A DNA stretch of 64,000 bases, from positions 62,001 through 126,000 of the forward strand of contig CAVQBJ010000005.1 in the NCBI GenBank assembly GCA_963710725.1, read 5' to 3'. This stretch comes from CAVQBJ01 sp963710725. Lineage in GTDB: Bacteria > Actinomycetota > Thermoleophilia > Solirubrobacterales > Solirubrobacteraceae. Below, in pieces: positions 51,001-58,751 of the stretch. Each line of letters opens with the position of its first letter. Position 1 is the stretch's first letter. A model generated the notes under the pieces. It was not told the DNA's origin, did not search any database, and saw only the letters and a program-made list of their open reading frames with translations. The position numbers and the translations under genes were made by a program.

Positions 51001-53428
51001 GGGGCTGCCCGATGGCGGCGCGGTGATCGCCGGCCAGTCGGTTGTGCTCGAACGCCAGAACGCCAGCTCGCCGTTTCAGTACTCCGACCAGCCGCTCGAG
51101 GGCACCGCCGTCGCGCTGTCCGCGTTTCGCGGTCTCGATGGCGTCGTGCGCGCAGCGGCCTCGATCGCTCCCCCCGCCGCCGCGCTCGGGGGGGGATCTG
51201 GTGCCACGAACGACGCCGGCGACTACCCGGCGGGTGACGGGGAGCTCGTCATCCAGACGGCCGACGGCTGGCAGGACCTCACGCGCGCCGAGCCGGCCGA
51301 GGCGGGGGGCGGGCTGGCCTCCGACGGCGAGGTCAAGCCCGATCCTGTGCTCGGGGTGGCCACGAGCCCCGACGGTCAGCACGCCTGGGCCGTCGGCGGC
51401 TACGACGGCACGCCCGACGCGGCCGGGCAGGGCACGGCCGACCCGCTTGCGGAGAGGCCGTCCGGCTGGCAGACGGCGTCGCTGTGGCGCTATGACGCCG
51501 ACGGCAGCGTGACGGCACCGACCGAGAGCGCGTCGACGCCGAGCCTGCCGGCCACCCCCGGGACCGTGTCCTTCGCCTTCTTCTCGAGCCCGATGTGCGT
51601 CTCGGAATGCTCCGCAACCGTGGACGCGCAGCCGGACGCCAACCTCGCGGGGGCCATCGGCGAGATCAACACCTACGCGGCTCAGCCGGGCGGCCCGCTG
51701 TTCGCGATGCTCGGCGGCAACGCGGTCGGCCCGACCGACCTGCCCTCCTATCAGAACGGCGACGGCGCCGCGGACTTCGCCCAGCTTCCGAGCATCCTCG
51801 CGCCGCTGAACATCCCGCTGTTCGCCGCGTACGGGCCGCTCGACGCGGTGCCGACCGAGTCCCCCGCGACGCAGTCCTGGTCGGACGCCTTCGCCGACTC
51901 ACCCAGCCCGTTCGGCGGCGGCGGCAGCACACCGGGCATCCAGCCCGTCTCCACGGGCGCGGCTCAGCCCGGCACGGTGGCCCGCTACTACTCCTTCGAC
52001 GCCAGCCAGAACGGCGCGACGCTGCGCGTTATTGTGCTCGACAACTCCCAGGGCTCGCTCGAGGGCAGCGAATCGGGACAGACCGCCTGGCTGAACCAGC
52101 AGCTCGCCGCGGCCGCCGGGATCCCGACGGTGGTGGTCACGGCGCTGCCGCTGTACGGCGGCGTGACGAGCGACGGCTCGAGCGTGGCCGCCTCGCTGGT
52201 GCAGGCGGGCGTGCTCGCCGTCTTCAGCAGCGACTACGAGCTCAACAGCACGACGCAGCTCAACCAGGTCCACCAGGTGCCCGAGGGCGGCACGACGACG
52301 ATCCCCGAGTACGAGGGCGCGACCCTCGGCTACCAGGAGACCAAGAACGACGGTGTCGTCTGGTACGACGTCTCCGTCGACACGCAGACGCAGTCTGTGT
52401 CCGTCTCCGCGGTGCCGCTCGTGCAGTCGCTCGCGCTCGACCCCCTCCGCGGACAGGTCGTCGCCCGCAGCCTCACCCTGCAGTTCGCGGCCATCGGCCG
52501 CCGCCCGGCCGGCAGCCTGCCCACCTCCACGCAGGACGCCAGCACGCTTCCCGGCTACGACAACTACGTCGAGATCCCCGCGTCGGGCTGCTCGTCGTGC
52601 GTGACCCCCACCTACAAGTTCACGAGCTCGAACCCCGAGATCGGCACCTTCGTCAAGGCCAGCGGGCCGAACTCGCCCTACCCGGCGCTGAACGCGAGCG
52701 GCCATCCGATCGCCAGCTCGCAATCGGGCCTGTTCTGCGCCTTCGACGGCGGCACGACGACCGTCACGGTCACCGCGGGACTGGAGAGCGCCTCGCTGCC
52801 GGTCACGGTCGAGCCCGGCGGCTACGGGTCCCCGTGCGGGAACGGCCTCGGGTTAGCCAACGCGCAAGCGTCCCACAGCGTGCGCCTCGGCGCCGCGAGG
52901 CCCCCGACCGTCGTCAGGGCCCACGGCTCGGGGACCGCCCCTCCCCCGCCACCCCCGCCGCCGGCCGCTGCGGCGACCGCGACGCCCGCGCCGGTCCTCA
53001 AGCTGCCGTCGTCGCCGCCGGCCACCGCCCCGGCGCCGCCGGCGCTCCGCGCGATTCCCCACCCGGCTCCGCGGGCGCCAAGCCCGTTGCCGCTGCCCGT
53101 CGACGCCCCGGCCCCGGCCCTGGCTCCCCTTCCGGTCCTGGCCCTGGTCCCGCCGCCACCCATCCCGATCCAGCCGGTCCCACCGGGAGGCGCGCCCGGC
53201 GTCTCCCAGGCCCCCTCGGCGGCCCGACGAAGGGAGAAGGCGCACAAGCACGCGCAGTCGAAGGCCTTCACGCTAATGGCCCCGGCGAGCAACGCCTCCG
53301 ACCCCGCGGCGTGGTGGTACGACGGGGCAGTCGGCGTCACCACGGTGCTCGCACTCCTGCTCTCCGCGCAGGGCCTTCGCCCGCGGCGCCGCTCGTCGCC
53401 GGCACGCAGCTACGCCCGCCGACGCTGA
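48023..53428 (+). CDS. Giant tail-anchored surface protein: Ig modules, propeller repeats, pseudo-phosphoesterase-like domain
   Basis: This is an 1801-residue exported protein that starts at ATG 48023, overlapping the upstream TGA. The signal peptide MRYAVRRWIAAAAVLAALVLAS... is followed by about three Ig-like modules (residues 38-370; DGLYNLRALLTEADG, NGSYDLRAQATDRAGN). About 800 residues of propeller-type repeats come next (SVAFAGPSSAFAVGAAGEILHWDGSSW; W-D-G-[SQ]-S-W motifs). Around residues 1185-1490 lies a calcineurin-like phosphoesterase fold whose metal motifs look decayed (GGNAVG, LDNSQG, FSSDYE). A beta domain, a Pro-rich stretch (about 1638-1729), one membrane helix near 1770 and a basic tail complete it. 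It is thus anchored in the membrane with its bulk outside. Confidence 0.82.
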   Translation: MRYAVRRWIAAAAVLAALVLASTPGPSPHGAASTALADDGSPTVTLTVTPAGEPLGQQVNVTATTTGLPATSIASIEFEYAPVGTDSWTSLGTYPGSLQATVPVDTTTLIDGDGLYNLRALLTEADGTVIDSATLADQLVANSSPYVTLSESGATLASGSAVRSTIPLIAQVSDPENVGVATVSLQISPQGAEDWTTVSTQALSPSSNDLSLPLDTTGFCDGSYDLRAVPTDNSGITYASVPIRNVIIENTPPPVTLDNPGSTLTGSVTLSVEQSDNPPPKPGCPAAAGPGIASVEYERAIAGTNAWTQIGSSGEPPFSTTIDTSGWPNGSYDLRAQATDRAGNVGQSGRVTVQSSNPPPPPPAQRTISGLAVPAHLITMLGSVAGSPDGEAWADGYTSAPPATVDGSPLPYTAEGDQFVLLRYSDTGGWQIADVLRNQDGSAFQLLPPAEAPSNNPVQATGAMAPDGEAWLWVYEPPSQAAASLGVQPVYGLFHRQPGGAFAYDQSGTQAIAAFGSTPVNFNTQAQMRLGTTPDGQLYGIFINPDQPQASASVAGANGAPVPISEGLEYALLQGGAWTDHTASLPPAYTPGASDEVTLDYADVSGPGTGWGALRVTIGGGTRSAPIPLLLGQFDGGDWKYVDTGLDALDLTGSVADPRGRVDPTGLKVDGDSVWVGARDTLPTTADPSADGNVVALYDAATGTVTQSWCTLPVADSCDQPLGDAAVPDTIFEGSSGPTALSMQDGALDVYANGNWSSTPVPGYSAGDDTFTDATDGWLGGSGSAIGEVTSQAETSPLASWPLPERAPLTSVALPPGSDGGVDGSGALAVGFDGTVLEYTAGEGWLVQPTPPEAQNLFLTSVAFAGPSSAFAVGAAGEILHWDGSSWSEDPQSISLTVSQLNALAFDGSGQGWAVGEDGTILHYDGQSWSIEQPPATDADTDITSVAVAGSDVFAIAGGNLIVRQPDGTWVSADPSLLPSDPAPTPGSLRLVSGLPDGGAVIAGQSVVLERQNASSPFQYSDQPLEGTAVALSAFRGLDGVVRAAASIAPPAAALGGGSGATNDAGDYPAGDGELVIQTADGWQDLTRAEPAEAGGGLASDGEVKPDPVLGVATSPDGQHAWAVGGYDGTPDAAGQGTADPLAERPSGWQTASLWRYDADGSVTAPTESASTPSLPATPGTVSFAFFSSPMCVSECSATVDAQPDANLAGAIGEINTYAAQPGGPLFAMLGGNAVGPTDLPSYQNGDGAADFAQLPSILAPLNIPLFAAYGPLDAVPTESPATQSWSDAFADSPSPFGGGGSTPGIQPVSTGAAQPGTVARYYSFDASQNGATLRVIVLDNSQGSLEGSESGQTAWLNQQLAAAAGIPTVVVTALPLYGGVTSDGSSVAASLVQAGVLAVFSSDYELNSTTQLNQVHQVPEGGTTTIPEYEGATLGYQETKNDGVVWYDVSVDTQTQSVSVSAVPLVQSLALDPLRGQVVARSLTLQFAAIGRRPAGSLPTSTQDASTLPGYDNYVEIPASGCSSCVTPTYKFTSSNPEIGTFVKASGPNSPYPALNASGHPIASSQSGLFCAFDGGTTTVTVTAGLESASLPVTVEPGGYGSPCGNGLGLANAQASHSVRLGAARPPTVVRAHGSGTAPPPPPPPPAAAATATPAPVLKLPSSPPATAPAPPALRAIPHPAPRAPSPLPLPVDAPAPALAPLPVLALVPPPPIPIQPVPPGGAPGVSQAPSAARRREKAHKHAQSKAFTLMAPASNASDPAAWWYDGAVGVTTVLALLLSAQGLRPRRRSSPARSYARRR

Positions 53429-53437
53429 ACGACGCGC

Positions 53438-53462
53438 ACCCGGCCGAGTGCCGGCGCCGGGT
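53438..53462. terminator. Hairpin between convergent genes
   Basis: ACCCGGC (53438-53444) / GCCGGGT (53456-53462), a 7-bp stem with an 11-nt loop, separates the convergent stops at 53428 and 53468. It is a weak but well-placed bidirectional terminator. Confidence 0.45.
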
Positions 53463-53467
53463 CGCCC

Positions 53468-54751
53468 TCAGCAGCCCCGCGTGAGCGAGCAGAAGCTCGG
53501 CAGGCGCGCGGCCGCCTTCCAGCGCACGCGCGCCAGATGCAGGACGGCGAAGCCGTACGTGCCGCTCATCCAGGTCACGCCGCCGCGGTCGGGCACGATT
53601 GAGCTCATCTGCCCCTCGCTGTCGTCGCCGAAGTACACCTGCGCCGCCGCCGCGGCGTGGCTCGTGAGGCTGTAGCGCTCCCAGCGCTTGAGGCCGAACT
53701 GCTCGCAGTCCTGGCGGAACGCGTACAGCGAGTCACCGACGATCGTCGGTGACAGGTAGGCGGTCTGGCAGAGATCGCCCTCGCCGGTGCCGAGGTCCTC
53801 GATCAGCCTCGGCGCCGCGCCGAGACGCCACACCCACAGCCCGTCCGGGCTGAGGACCGGCACCGAGGTGGCGAAGGCCAGCGTGCGGCGGTTGATCGTC
53901 AGGCCCGAGACGACGCCGAGCACGCCGTCGCGGGTCGGAAACGGCATCTCCGTGACCTTGCGGGTGCCGATCGTCCAGGCGTACAACGTGTCCGCATGCG
54001 CGCCGGCGAATGTCGGGTCCTCGCTCTGTCCCGGGCGACCGCGGCGGAGGAAGACGAGTTGCCTGCCCCAGATCGCCGGCTCGTGCAGTGACCCTGAGAG
54101 CGGCACGCGAAGCGGCCGCTCGGCGCTCGTCGTGCCCGGGCCGCTCGTTCCCGTCAGCCCGGCCGTGCCTGTCGCCCCGGTCGCCCCCGTGGCGCCCGTC
54201 GGCCCGCTCGCGCCCGTCGGCCCGGTCGCCCCCGTGGCACCAGTCGGCCCGCTCGCGCCCGTCGGCCCGCTCGCGCCCGTCGGTCCGGCGGCGGCGGTCG
54301 GTCCACTCGGCGATGCCGTCCCGCTGGCCAGCGGCAAGTGTGCGAGTCCGGTCAGCGCCAGCTCCTCCAGCTGACAGCCAAGGCGGTCGAGCGCGTCGGT
54401 GCAGCGCGAGTAGACCGCGACGACCCCGTGGCTCGCGGGACCGAGCTCGACGTCGAAGGGCGCCTGCTCCTCGGCGACCGGCGCCGCGAACACGAGGCCG
54501 TGCGGTCCGCGCAGCGCGAGCTGGTAGTCGCCGGTGAGCGGGTCGGAGTGACTCCAGGCGACCCAGCCGCCGTAGGCGACGACGGTTGGCGGCTCACAGT
54601 CGTCCGAGACCTCCTGGCTGCGCACGACACATCCGTTGGCGCCGTCGAGCACCGCGGGCTTGGGTGTCGCGGCCGCGATCGACACCGAGGCGGCGACCGC
54701 GAGGCCCGCCATCGTCGGGAGCATCAAGCGGCGGAGCGCCGTCACGTTCAT
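53468..54751 (-). CDS. Exported propeller protein with an internal collagen-like segment
   Basis: This secreted protein has 427 residues. ATG 54751 overlaps the stop of the upstream D,D-carboxypeptidase gene (ATGA), so it is translationally coupled. The signal peptide is MNVTALRRLMLPTMAGLAVAASVSIAAATP. Two beta-propeller-like blocks (VVAYGGWVAWSHSDPLTGDYQLAL, and later LHEPAIWGRQLVFLRRG, FPTRDGVLGVVSGLTINRRTLAF) flank a run of about 18 Gly-X-Y triplets at residues 150-205 (GPTGASGPTGATG). Four cysteines cluster before the run. The collagen-like rod thus breaks the propeller rather than sitting at an end. Coupling to a peptidoglycan enzyme suggests a cell-wall site, but the function is unknown. 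Confidence 0.78.
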   Translation of the reverse strand: MNVTALRRLMLPTMAGLAVAASVSIAAATPKPAVLDGANGCVVRSQEVSDDCEPPTVVAYGGWVAWSHSDPLTGDYQLALRGPHGLVFAAPVAEEQAPFDVELGPASHGVVAVYSRCTDALDRLGCQLEELALTGLAHLPLASGTASPSGPTAAAGPTGASGPTGASGPTGATGATGPTGASGPTGATGATGATGTAGLTGTSGPGTTSAERPLRVPLSGSLHEPAIWGRQLVFLRRGRPGQSEDPTFAGAHADTLYAWTIGTRKVTEMPFPTRDGVLGVVSGLTINRRTLAFATSVPVLSPDGLWVWRLGAAPRLIEDLGTGEGDLCQTAYLSPTIVGDSLYAFRQDCEQFGLKRWERYSLTSHAAAAAQVYFGDDSEGQMSSIVPDRGGVTWMSGTYGFAVLHLARVRWKAAARLPSFCSLTRGC

Positions 54752-56007
54752 AGGATATGGCCGATCCGCCAGCCGAGCGAGGGGCCGCCGACGGTCCTTC
54801 GCGCGATCGCCGGAGCCGACTGCACGCTCGATCCCCCGACGGTCACCGTGGCCAGGCGCGCGCCGGCGTGAACCTGCGCCCCGGCAATGCCGTTGGCGAC
54901 ATGCAGGCGCACGCGCAGACCGCCCCAACCGACCTCTCGCAGCGAACGTGACATCACGATCGTCGTGGCGCGACCGTCGGACGACGTCGCGTGCAAGACC
55001 GGCTCCCCGCGGCGCAGCACCGTCTCGACCCGCAGCGCCGCCGCGGCGGAGTCGCCGAGCCGCTGGGCGCTCGTGAGCGCGGCCGCGATGAGCGACGGGC
55101 CCGGCTGGCCGAGGACGACGCCGAGCACGCTCAGCCTCCGGCCGCCGACGCTCACGTGCTTGTCGAAGATCAGACAGCCGCCGGCGGCCCGGTCCGAACC
55201 GGTCTTCACGCCCACATAGCCGTCGCTGTGCACGAGCATGTCGTAGTTGGTAACGCGGCCGGCGACGGGAAGTATCGCCGCCGGCTCATCGACGATCGCG
55301 GCGAGCGCCCGCACGCGCATCGCCGCGCGGGCGAGCGTGAGCTGGTCGGTCGCGGTGGACACCGTGCGGTCGTCGAAGCCGCTCGGGTCGGTGTACAGCG
55401 TGGCGGTCATCCCGAGGTGCCGCGCAGTCACGTTCATGAGCGCGACGAACGCCGGCACGCTCCCCGCAACCTGCGACGCCAGCATCTCAGCGATGTTGTT
55501 CGCCGAGGGCAGCAGCAGCGCGACGAGCGCCTGGCGCTCGTCGATCTGCTCGCCGACGCGGACCGGAACGACGGACTGGCCGAGCGCGGCGCGCTGCTTC
55601 TCGTCGCTCACGTCGGCGGCGGTAACGGTCATCACGAACCCTCCCTGGCCGTCGGCGAGCGGGAACCGCTCGAGCGTCAGGTACGCGGTCATCACCTTTG
55701 CCACGCTGGCGATCGGAACCGCTCCGGACGGCCCCGACGTCCCCAGGCTGCCCACGCCCTCCACCTCGATGGCCGCCTGCCCGCTCGTCGGCCAGCTCAG
55801 CACGGGCGCGGGGCCGGGGAGGCGGACGGAGGCGGGCAGCGTGCGGTGCAGGATGAGGCGCGGCACGGGTTCCGTGACCAGGCGGGCGATCGCCGCCGCC
55901 AGCACGACGAGCAGCACCGCTGCCACGACGATCGCGGGGCGAGCGCGCGCCCGCGACTCGTGTCGATCGGCGCGTGGCCGCTGCTCTACCTCCTGCGTCG
56001 TCGCCAC
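54748..56007 (-). CDS. D-alanyl-D-alanine carboxypeptidase (S11, PBP5/DacA-like)
   Basis: This peptidoglycan-trimming serine carboxypeptidase has 419 residues. One N-terminal membrane anchor is at about 25-41. The catalytic motifs are complete: SVAK at 101-104 (Ser101), SANN at 168-171 and KTGS at 268-271. The C-terminal 100 residues replace the PBP5 domain 2 with a smaller beta domain. It removes the terminal D-Ala from pentapeptides outside the membrane. It is coupled with the downstream collagen/propeller protein by a 4-nt overlap, an unusual partner for DacA-type genes. Confidence 0.92.
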   Translation of the reverse strand: MATTQEVEQRPRADRHESRARARPAIVVAAVLLVVLAAAIARLVTEPVPRLILHRTLPASVRLPGPAPVLSWPTSGQAAIEVEGVGSLGTSGPSGAVPIASVAKVMTAYLTLERFPLADGQGGFVMTVTAADVSDEKQRAALGQSVVPVRVGEQIDERQALVALLLPSANNIAEMLASQVAGSVPAFVALMNVTARHLGMTATLYTDPSGFDDRTVSTATDQLTLARAAMRVRALAAIVDEPAAILPVAGRVTNYDMLVHSDGYVGVKTGSDRAAGGCLIFDKHVSVGGRRLSVLGVVLGQPGPSLIAAALTSAQRLGDSAAAALRVETVLRRGEPVLHATSSDGRATTIVMSRSLREVGWGGLRVRLHVANGIAGAQVHAGARLATVTVGGSSVQSAPAIARRTVGGPSLGWRIGHIL

Positions 56008-56061
56008 GCTACCCGACGGTAGAGCATGGGCCGGCGAGAGCGACGCGTGCGCTCGGACTCG

Positions 56062-57204
56062 CTACCGGCCGCCGCGACGACCGACGAACGGCCGCGCGAG
56101 GTCGGACTCCTGGAAGGGGCTCGCGTTCGGCGCGTCGACGCCGAGCGCGTAGCGGTACAGGCAGATGCGGTACACCTGCTCGGCGGCGTTCTGGACGACG
56201 AGCAGCAGCGCGAGCGACACCCCGCCGAGTCCGACGAGCAGCGTCCCCGTCGCTCCGCGGGTCAGCAGTCCGGCGACGATCAAGCCGATGCACGGCACGG
56301 TGAGCAGCCCACCGGCGATCCCGAACGCACCTGCGCCGATGATCTGCTCGGGCCAGCGCTGACCGAGCAGCCCACGCGACCGCTTCAGCGTGGCGAACGG
56401 GCCGAGCTGCTCGTAGGCGAGGATCGGGATGGCGAACGCGGTCAGCAGCGACCAGGACGTGTTCACGAGGGCGCGGACGATCCGGGGCCAGCCCTGCTCC
56501 ACGACGCGCAGCAGCATGCCCACCGTGCACACGAGGATCGTCCACGCCGCGATCACGGCCGCCCGGCGGCCGGCCGCGAACAGCGCCTCGGACACGCTCA
56601 TCGGCTCACCGTCGAGGTGGGAGGCGAGCATGCAGGCGAGCGCGACCCCGCAGAACAGCGTGATGTAGGTGGCCGGCAGCGAGGCGACGAATCCCCACAC
56701 GAGGTAGGTGGCGCGCTCGCTCTGGACGTTGCCGTGCACGTGCGCGCCGGCGAGCGCGAAGGCGCCGACGGACGCGAACGTCCCGGCCACGAGGGCCACG
56801 ACCGGGAAGGCGAGCAGGCGCGGATCGCGGCGGAGAACGACGAGCGCCGTGCGCATGAGCCGGAGTGCGCGCGAGAAGCGTCCCTCGTTCGCAACGGATG
56901 CGTAGTAGTCGGGAGAGGCCTTCACGCCGAGGGACGCGACCGTCTCGTCGCCAGCGGGCAGCGGCGCGTCCCACGGGGCCGCCGCGTCCTCGTCGCCCCC
57001 ACCGCCCGCCGGCGACGCGGGTGGCACGGTCGGCGCCGCGCTCGACGCCGCTCCCGCCGGCACGCGCCGGGCGGCGCAGGTGTGACAGTAGGTCTGTCCG
57101 CGGTCGACGGTCCAGCCGGCCAGGCGCAGGTCGTCGGCCATCCTGGACTCCGCCACCGTCGTCGTGGCGCTACAGCCGTAGCAGTGGATCTGCACGCGGG
57201 CCAT
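56062..57204 (-). CDS. DUF6159-like membrane protein with N-terminal zinc ribbon
   Basis: This membrane protein has 380 residues. The N-terminal 45 residues carry two CxxC pairs (HCYGCS and YCHTCAARR), a likely zinc ribbon. A low-complexity Ala/Pro/Gly linker follows. The C-terminal part (about residues 115-365) has six to seven hydrophobic segments, opening with FSRALRLMRTALVVLRRDPRLLAFPVVAL and containing ERATYLVWGFVASLPATYI. This resembles the DUF6159 family. Both parts point to a cytoplasmic sensor head on a membrane protein; the role is unknown. ATG 57204 (after AGGG) is chosen over GTG 57210. Confidence 0.75.
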   Translation of the reverse strand: MARVQIHCYGCSATTTVAESRMADDLRLAGWTVDRGQTYCHTCAARRVPAGAASSAAPTVPPASPAGGGGDEDAAAPWDAPLPAGDETVASLGVKASPDYYASVANEGRFSRALRLMRTALVVLRRDPRLLAFPVVALVAGTFASVGAFALAGAHVHGNVQSERATYLVWGFVASLPATYITLFCGVALACMLASHLDGEPMSVSEALFAAGRRAAVIAAWTILVCTVGMLLRVVEQGWPRIVRALVNTSWSLLTAFAIPILAYEQLGPFATLKRSRGLLGQRWPEQIIGAGAFGIAGGLLTVPCIGLIVAGLLTRGATGTLLVGLGGVSLALLLVVQNAAEQVYRICLYRYALGVDAPNASPFQESDLARPFVGRRGGR

Positions 57205-57328
57205 CGGCACCCTGTCGGCGCGCGCGCGGGGCCTCTTTAGCGGCGCGGCGGCGTTCAGGACGCGTGGACGGCGCCGGGCAGCCGCCGTCGAGCCTTCTCA
57301 CTGTTCAAATGAGGCGCAGCGCTCGGCT

Positions 57329-58270
57329 TCAAGCCGACTCGGCCGGCCCATCCTCGACGCGAGCGTCGGAGCCGTTCGACACCGCCGCCGGCAGCGCCGC
57401 GCCCGCGGACGGGCCCGCGCCGAGGCCGGCGGGGTCGCCCGTCTCGACCGCCGGCGGCACGTCCGCGCCGCCGGGGGCCTGCGACACCACCGCCGGCCGG
57501 GCCAGGCCCGCCGCGGCGCCGTCGACCAACGGCTTGAGCAGGTCGAGCGGGAACGGGAAGACGATCGTCGAGCTCTCGTTGGAGCCGATCTCGCGCAGGG
57601 TCTGCAGGTAGCGCAGCTGGATCGTCGTGCTGTTCTGGCTCATCAGGTCCGCGGCTTCGAGCAGCCGCGCCGCCGCCTGGAACTCGCCCTCGGCGTCGAT
57701 GATCTTCGCGCGGCGCTCGCGCTCGGCCTCGGCCTGTCGGGCCATCGCGTGCTGCATCGCGGTCGGGATCTCGACGTCCTTGATCTCCACCGTGGTCACC
57801 TTGACGCCCCACGGCTCGGTCTGGTCGTCGATGATGTGCTGCAGGCTCTCGTTGAGGTGCTCGCGCTCGGACAGCAGCGTGTCGAGCTCGGCCTTCCCGA
57901 GCACCGAGCGCAGCGTCGTCTGGGCGATCTGCGAGGTCGCCGCCATGACGTCCTGGATCTCGACGATCGATCGGTTCGGGTCGATCACGCGGAAGTAGGC
58001 GACGGCGGTGACGCGGGCGGGGACATTGTCGCGCGTGATCACCTCCTGGGGCGGGATCTGCAGCGTGACCGTCCGCAGGCTGACGCGCTCGAGCCGATCG
58101 ACGAACGGCACCAGCGTGACCACTCCGGGGCCCTTGAGCTCGCTCAGGCGGCCGAGGCGGAACACGACGCCGCGCTCGTACTCGCGCAGCACGCGCACCG
58201 ATGCGGCGGCCAGGATGACCGCGAGGCCGACGAGCACGCCGAGCACGACGAGCACGGTCGTGAGGATCAT
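57329..58270 (-). CDS. Slipin/stomatin-like SPFH (band 7) membrane protein
   Basis: This SPFH-domain protein has 313 residues and organises membrane microdomains. One N-terminal membrane helix (about 4-25) is followed by the SPFH core: REYERGVVFRLGRLSELKGPGVVTLVPFVDRLERVSLR, the hallmark start, then VTAVAYFRVIDPNRSIVEIQD and a coiled-coil AEAERERRAKIIDAEGEFQAA. A Gly/Pro/Ala-rich tail follows residue about 250. ATG 58270 overlaps the stop of the NfeD gene (ATGA), the classic slipin-NfeD operon in which the two products interact. This pair sits behind a DrrAB-type exporter. Confidence 0.93.
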   Translation of the reverse strand: MILTTVLVVLGVLVGLAVILAAASVRVLREYERGVVFRLGRLSELKGPGVVTLVPFVDRLERVSLRTVTLQIPPQEVITRDNVPARVTAVAYFRVIDPNRSIVEIQDVMAATSQIAQTTLRSVLGKAELDTLLSEREHLNESLQHIIDDQTEPWGVKVTTVEIKDVEIPTAMQHAMARQAEAERERRAKIIDAEGEFQAAARLLEAADLMSQNSTTIQLRYLQTLREIGSNESSTIVFPFPLDLLKPLVDGAAAGLARPAVVSQAPGGADVPPAVETGDPAGLGAGPSAGAALPAAVSNGSDARVEDGPAESA

Positions 58271-58734
58271 GGATACAGCTCCCACTCCTCGGCCTTGCGA
58301 ACGCCGAGGGTCAGGCCGCTCACGCGCTCGATGACGACGCGGTCGCCGTCGTTCAGGGCCTCGCCCTCGTCGAGCAGGCTCGGGTGCGCACGCCAGAGGC
58401 TGCCGTCGACGAACACTCGCGGCGCCGGCGTGCTCCCGCGGATGACCCCGACGTGACCGACCATCGCCTCGGCACCGACGCGCGGACGCCGCGAGCGGAC
58501 CGACAGGAGGCTGCGACCGACGACCACGAGTCCGGCCATCGCGGCCGCGCAGACGCCGGCGGCCACCGCGATGACCCCGAGCGCTCCCACGCCGGCGGCG
58601 ATCGACAGCAGCGACACCCCGAGAACGAGCGCGATCACGCCGACTCCGGCGATGAATCCGCCGGTCGTCACATGCGCCTCGGCCAATGCCAGAACAACGG
58701 CGGCCACCAGACAGAAGACACCGAGAACGAGCAC
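58267..58734 (-). CDS. NfeD-like short membrane protein; start unclear
   Basis: This partner of the slipin has about 155 residues from GTG 58734. It has two to four hydrophobic segments (IAIVLVLGVFCLVAAVVLALAE and ALGVIAVAAGVCAAAMAGLVVVG), then an OB-fold domain: AMVGHVGVIRG, PRVFVDGSLWRAHP, ALNDGDRVVIERVSGLTLGVRKAE, which is the NfeD consensus. It is the short form, lacking the ClpP-like protease of full-length NfeD. GAGGAG lies 4 nt before an ATC and 13 nt before the GTG, so initiation at ATC 58743 is also possible. The upstream exporter stop lies inside the ribosome site, suggesting coupling. Confidence 0.78.
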   Translation of the reverse strand: MLVLGVFCLVAAVVLALAEAHVTTGGFIAGVGVIALVLGVSLLSIAAGVGALGVIAVAAGVCAAAMAGLVVVGRSLLSVRSRRPRVGAEAMVGHVGVIRGSTPAPRVFVDGSLWRAHPSLLDEGEALNDGDRVVIERVSGLTLGVRKAEEWELYP

Positions 58735-58751
58735 AATTGCGATGGTACTCC

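Noticed and set aside
54132..54304. Tandem 9/18-nt repeats considered as a possible CRISPR or minisatellite
   Set aside because: They encode in-frame Gly-X-Y triplets of an exported protein; no spacer structure and no cas genes in the window.
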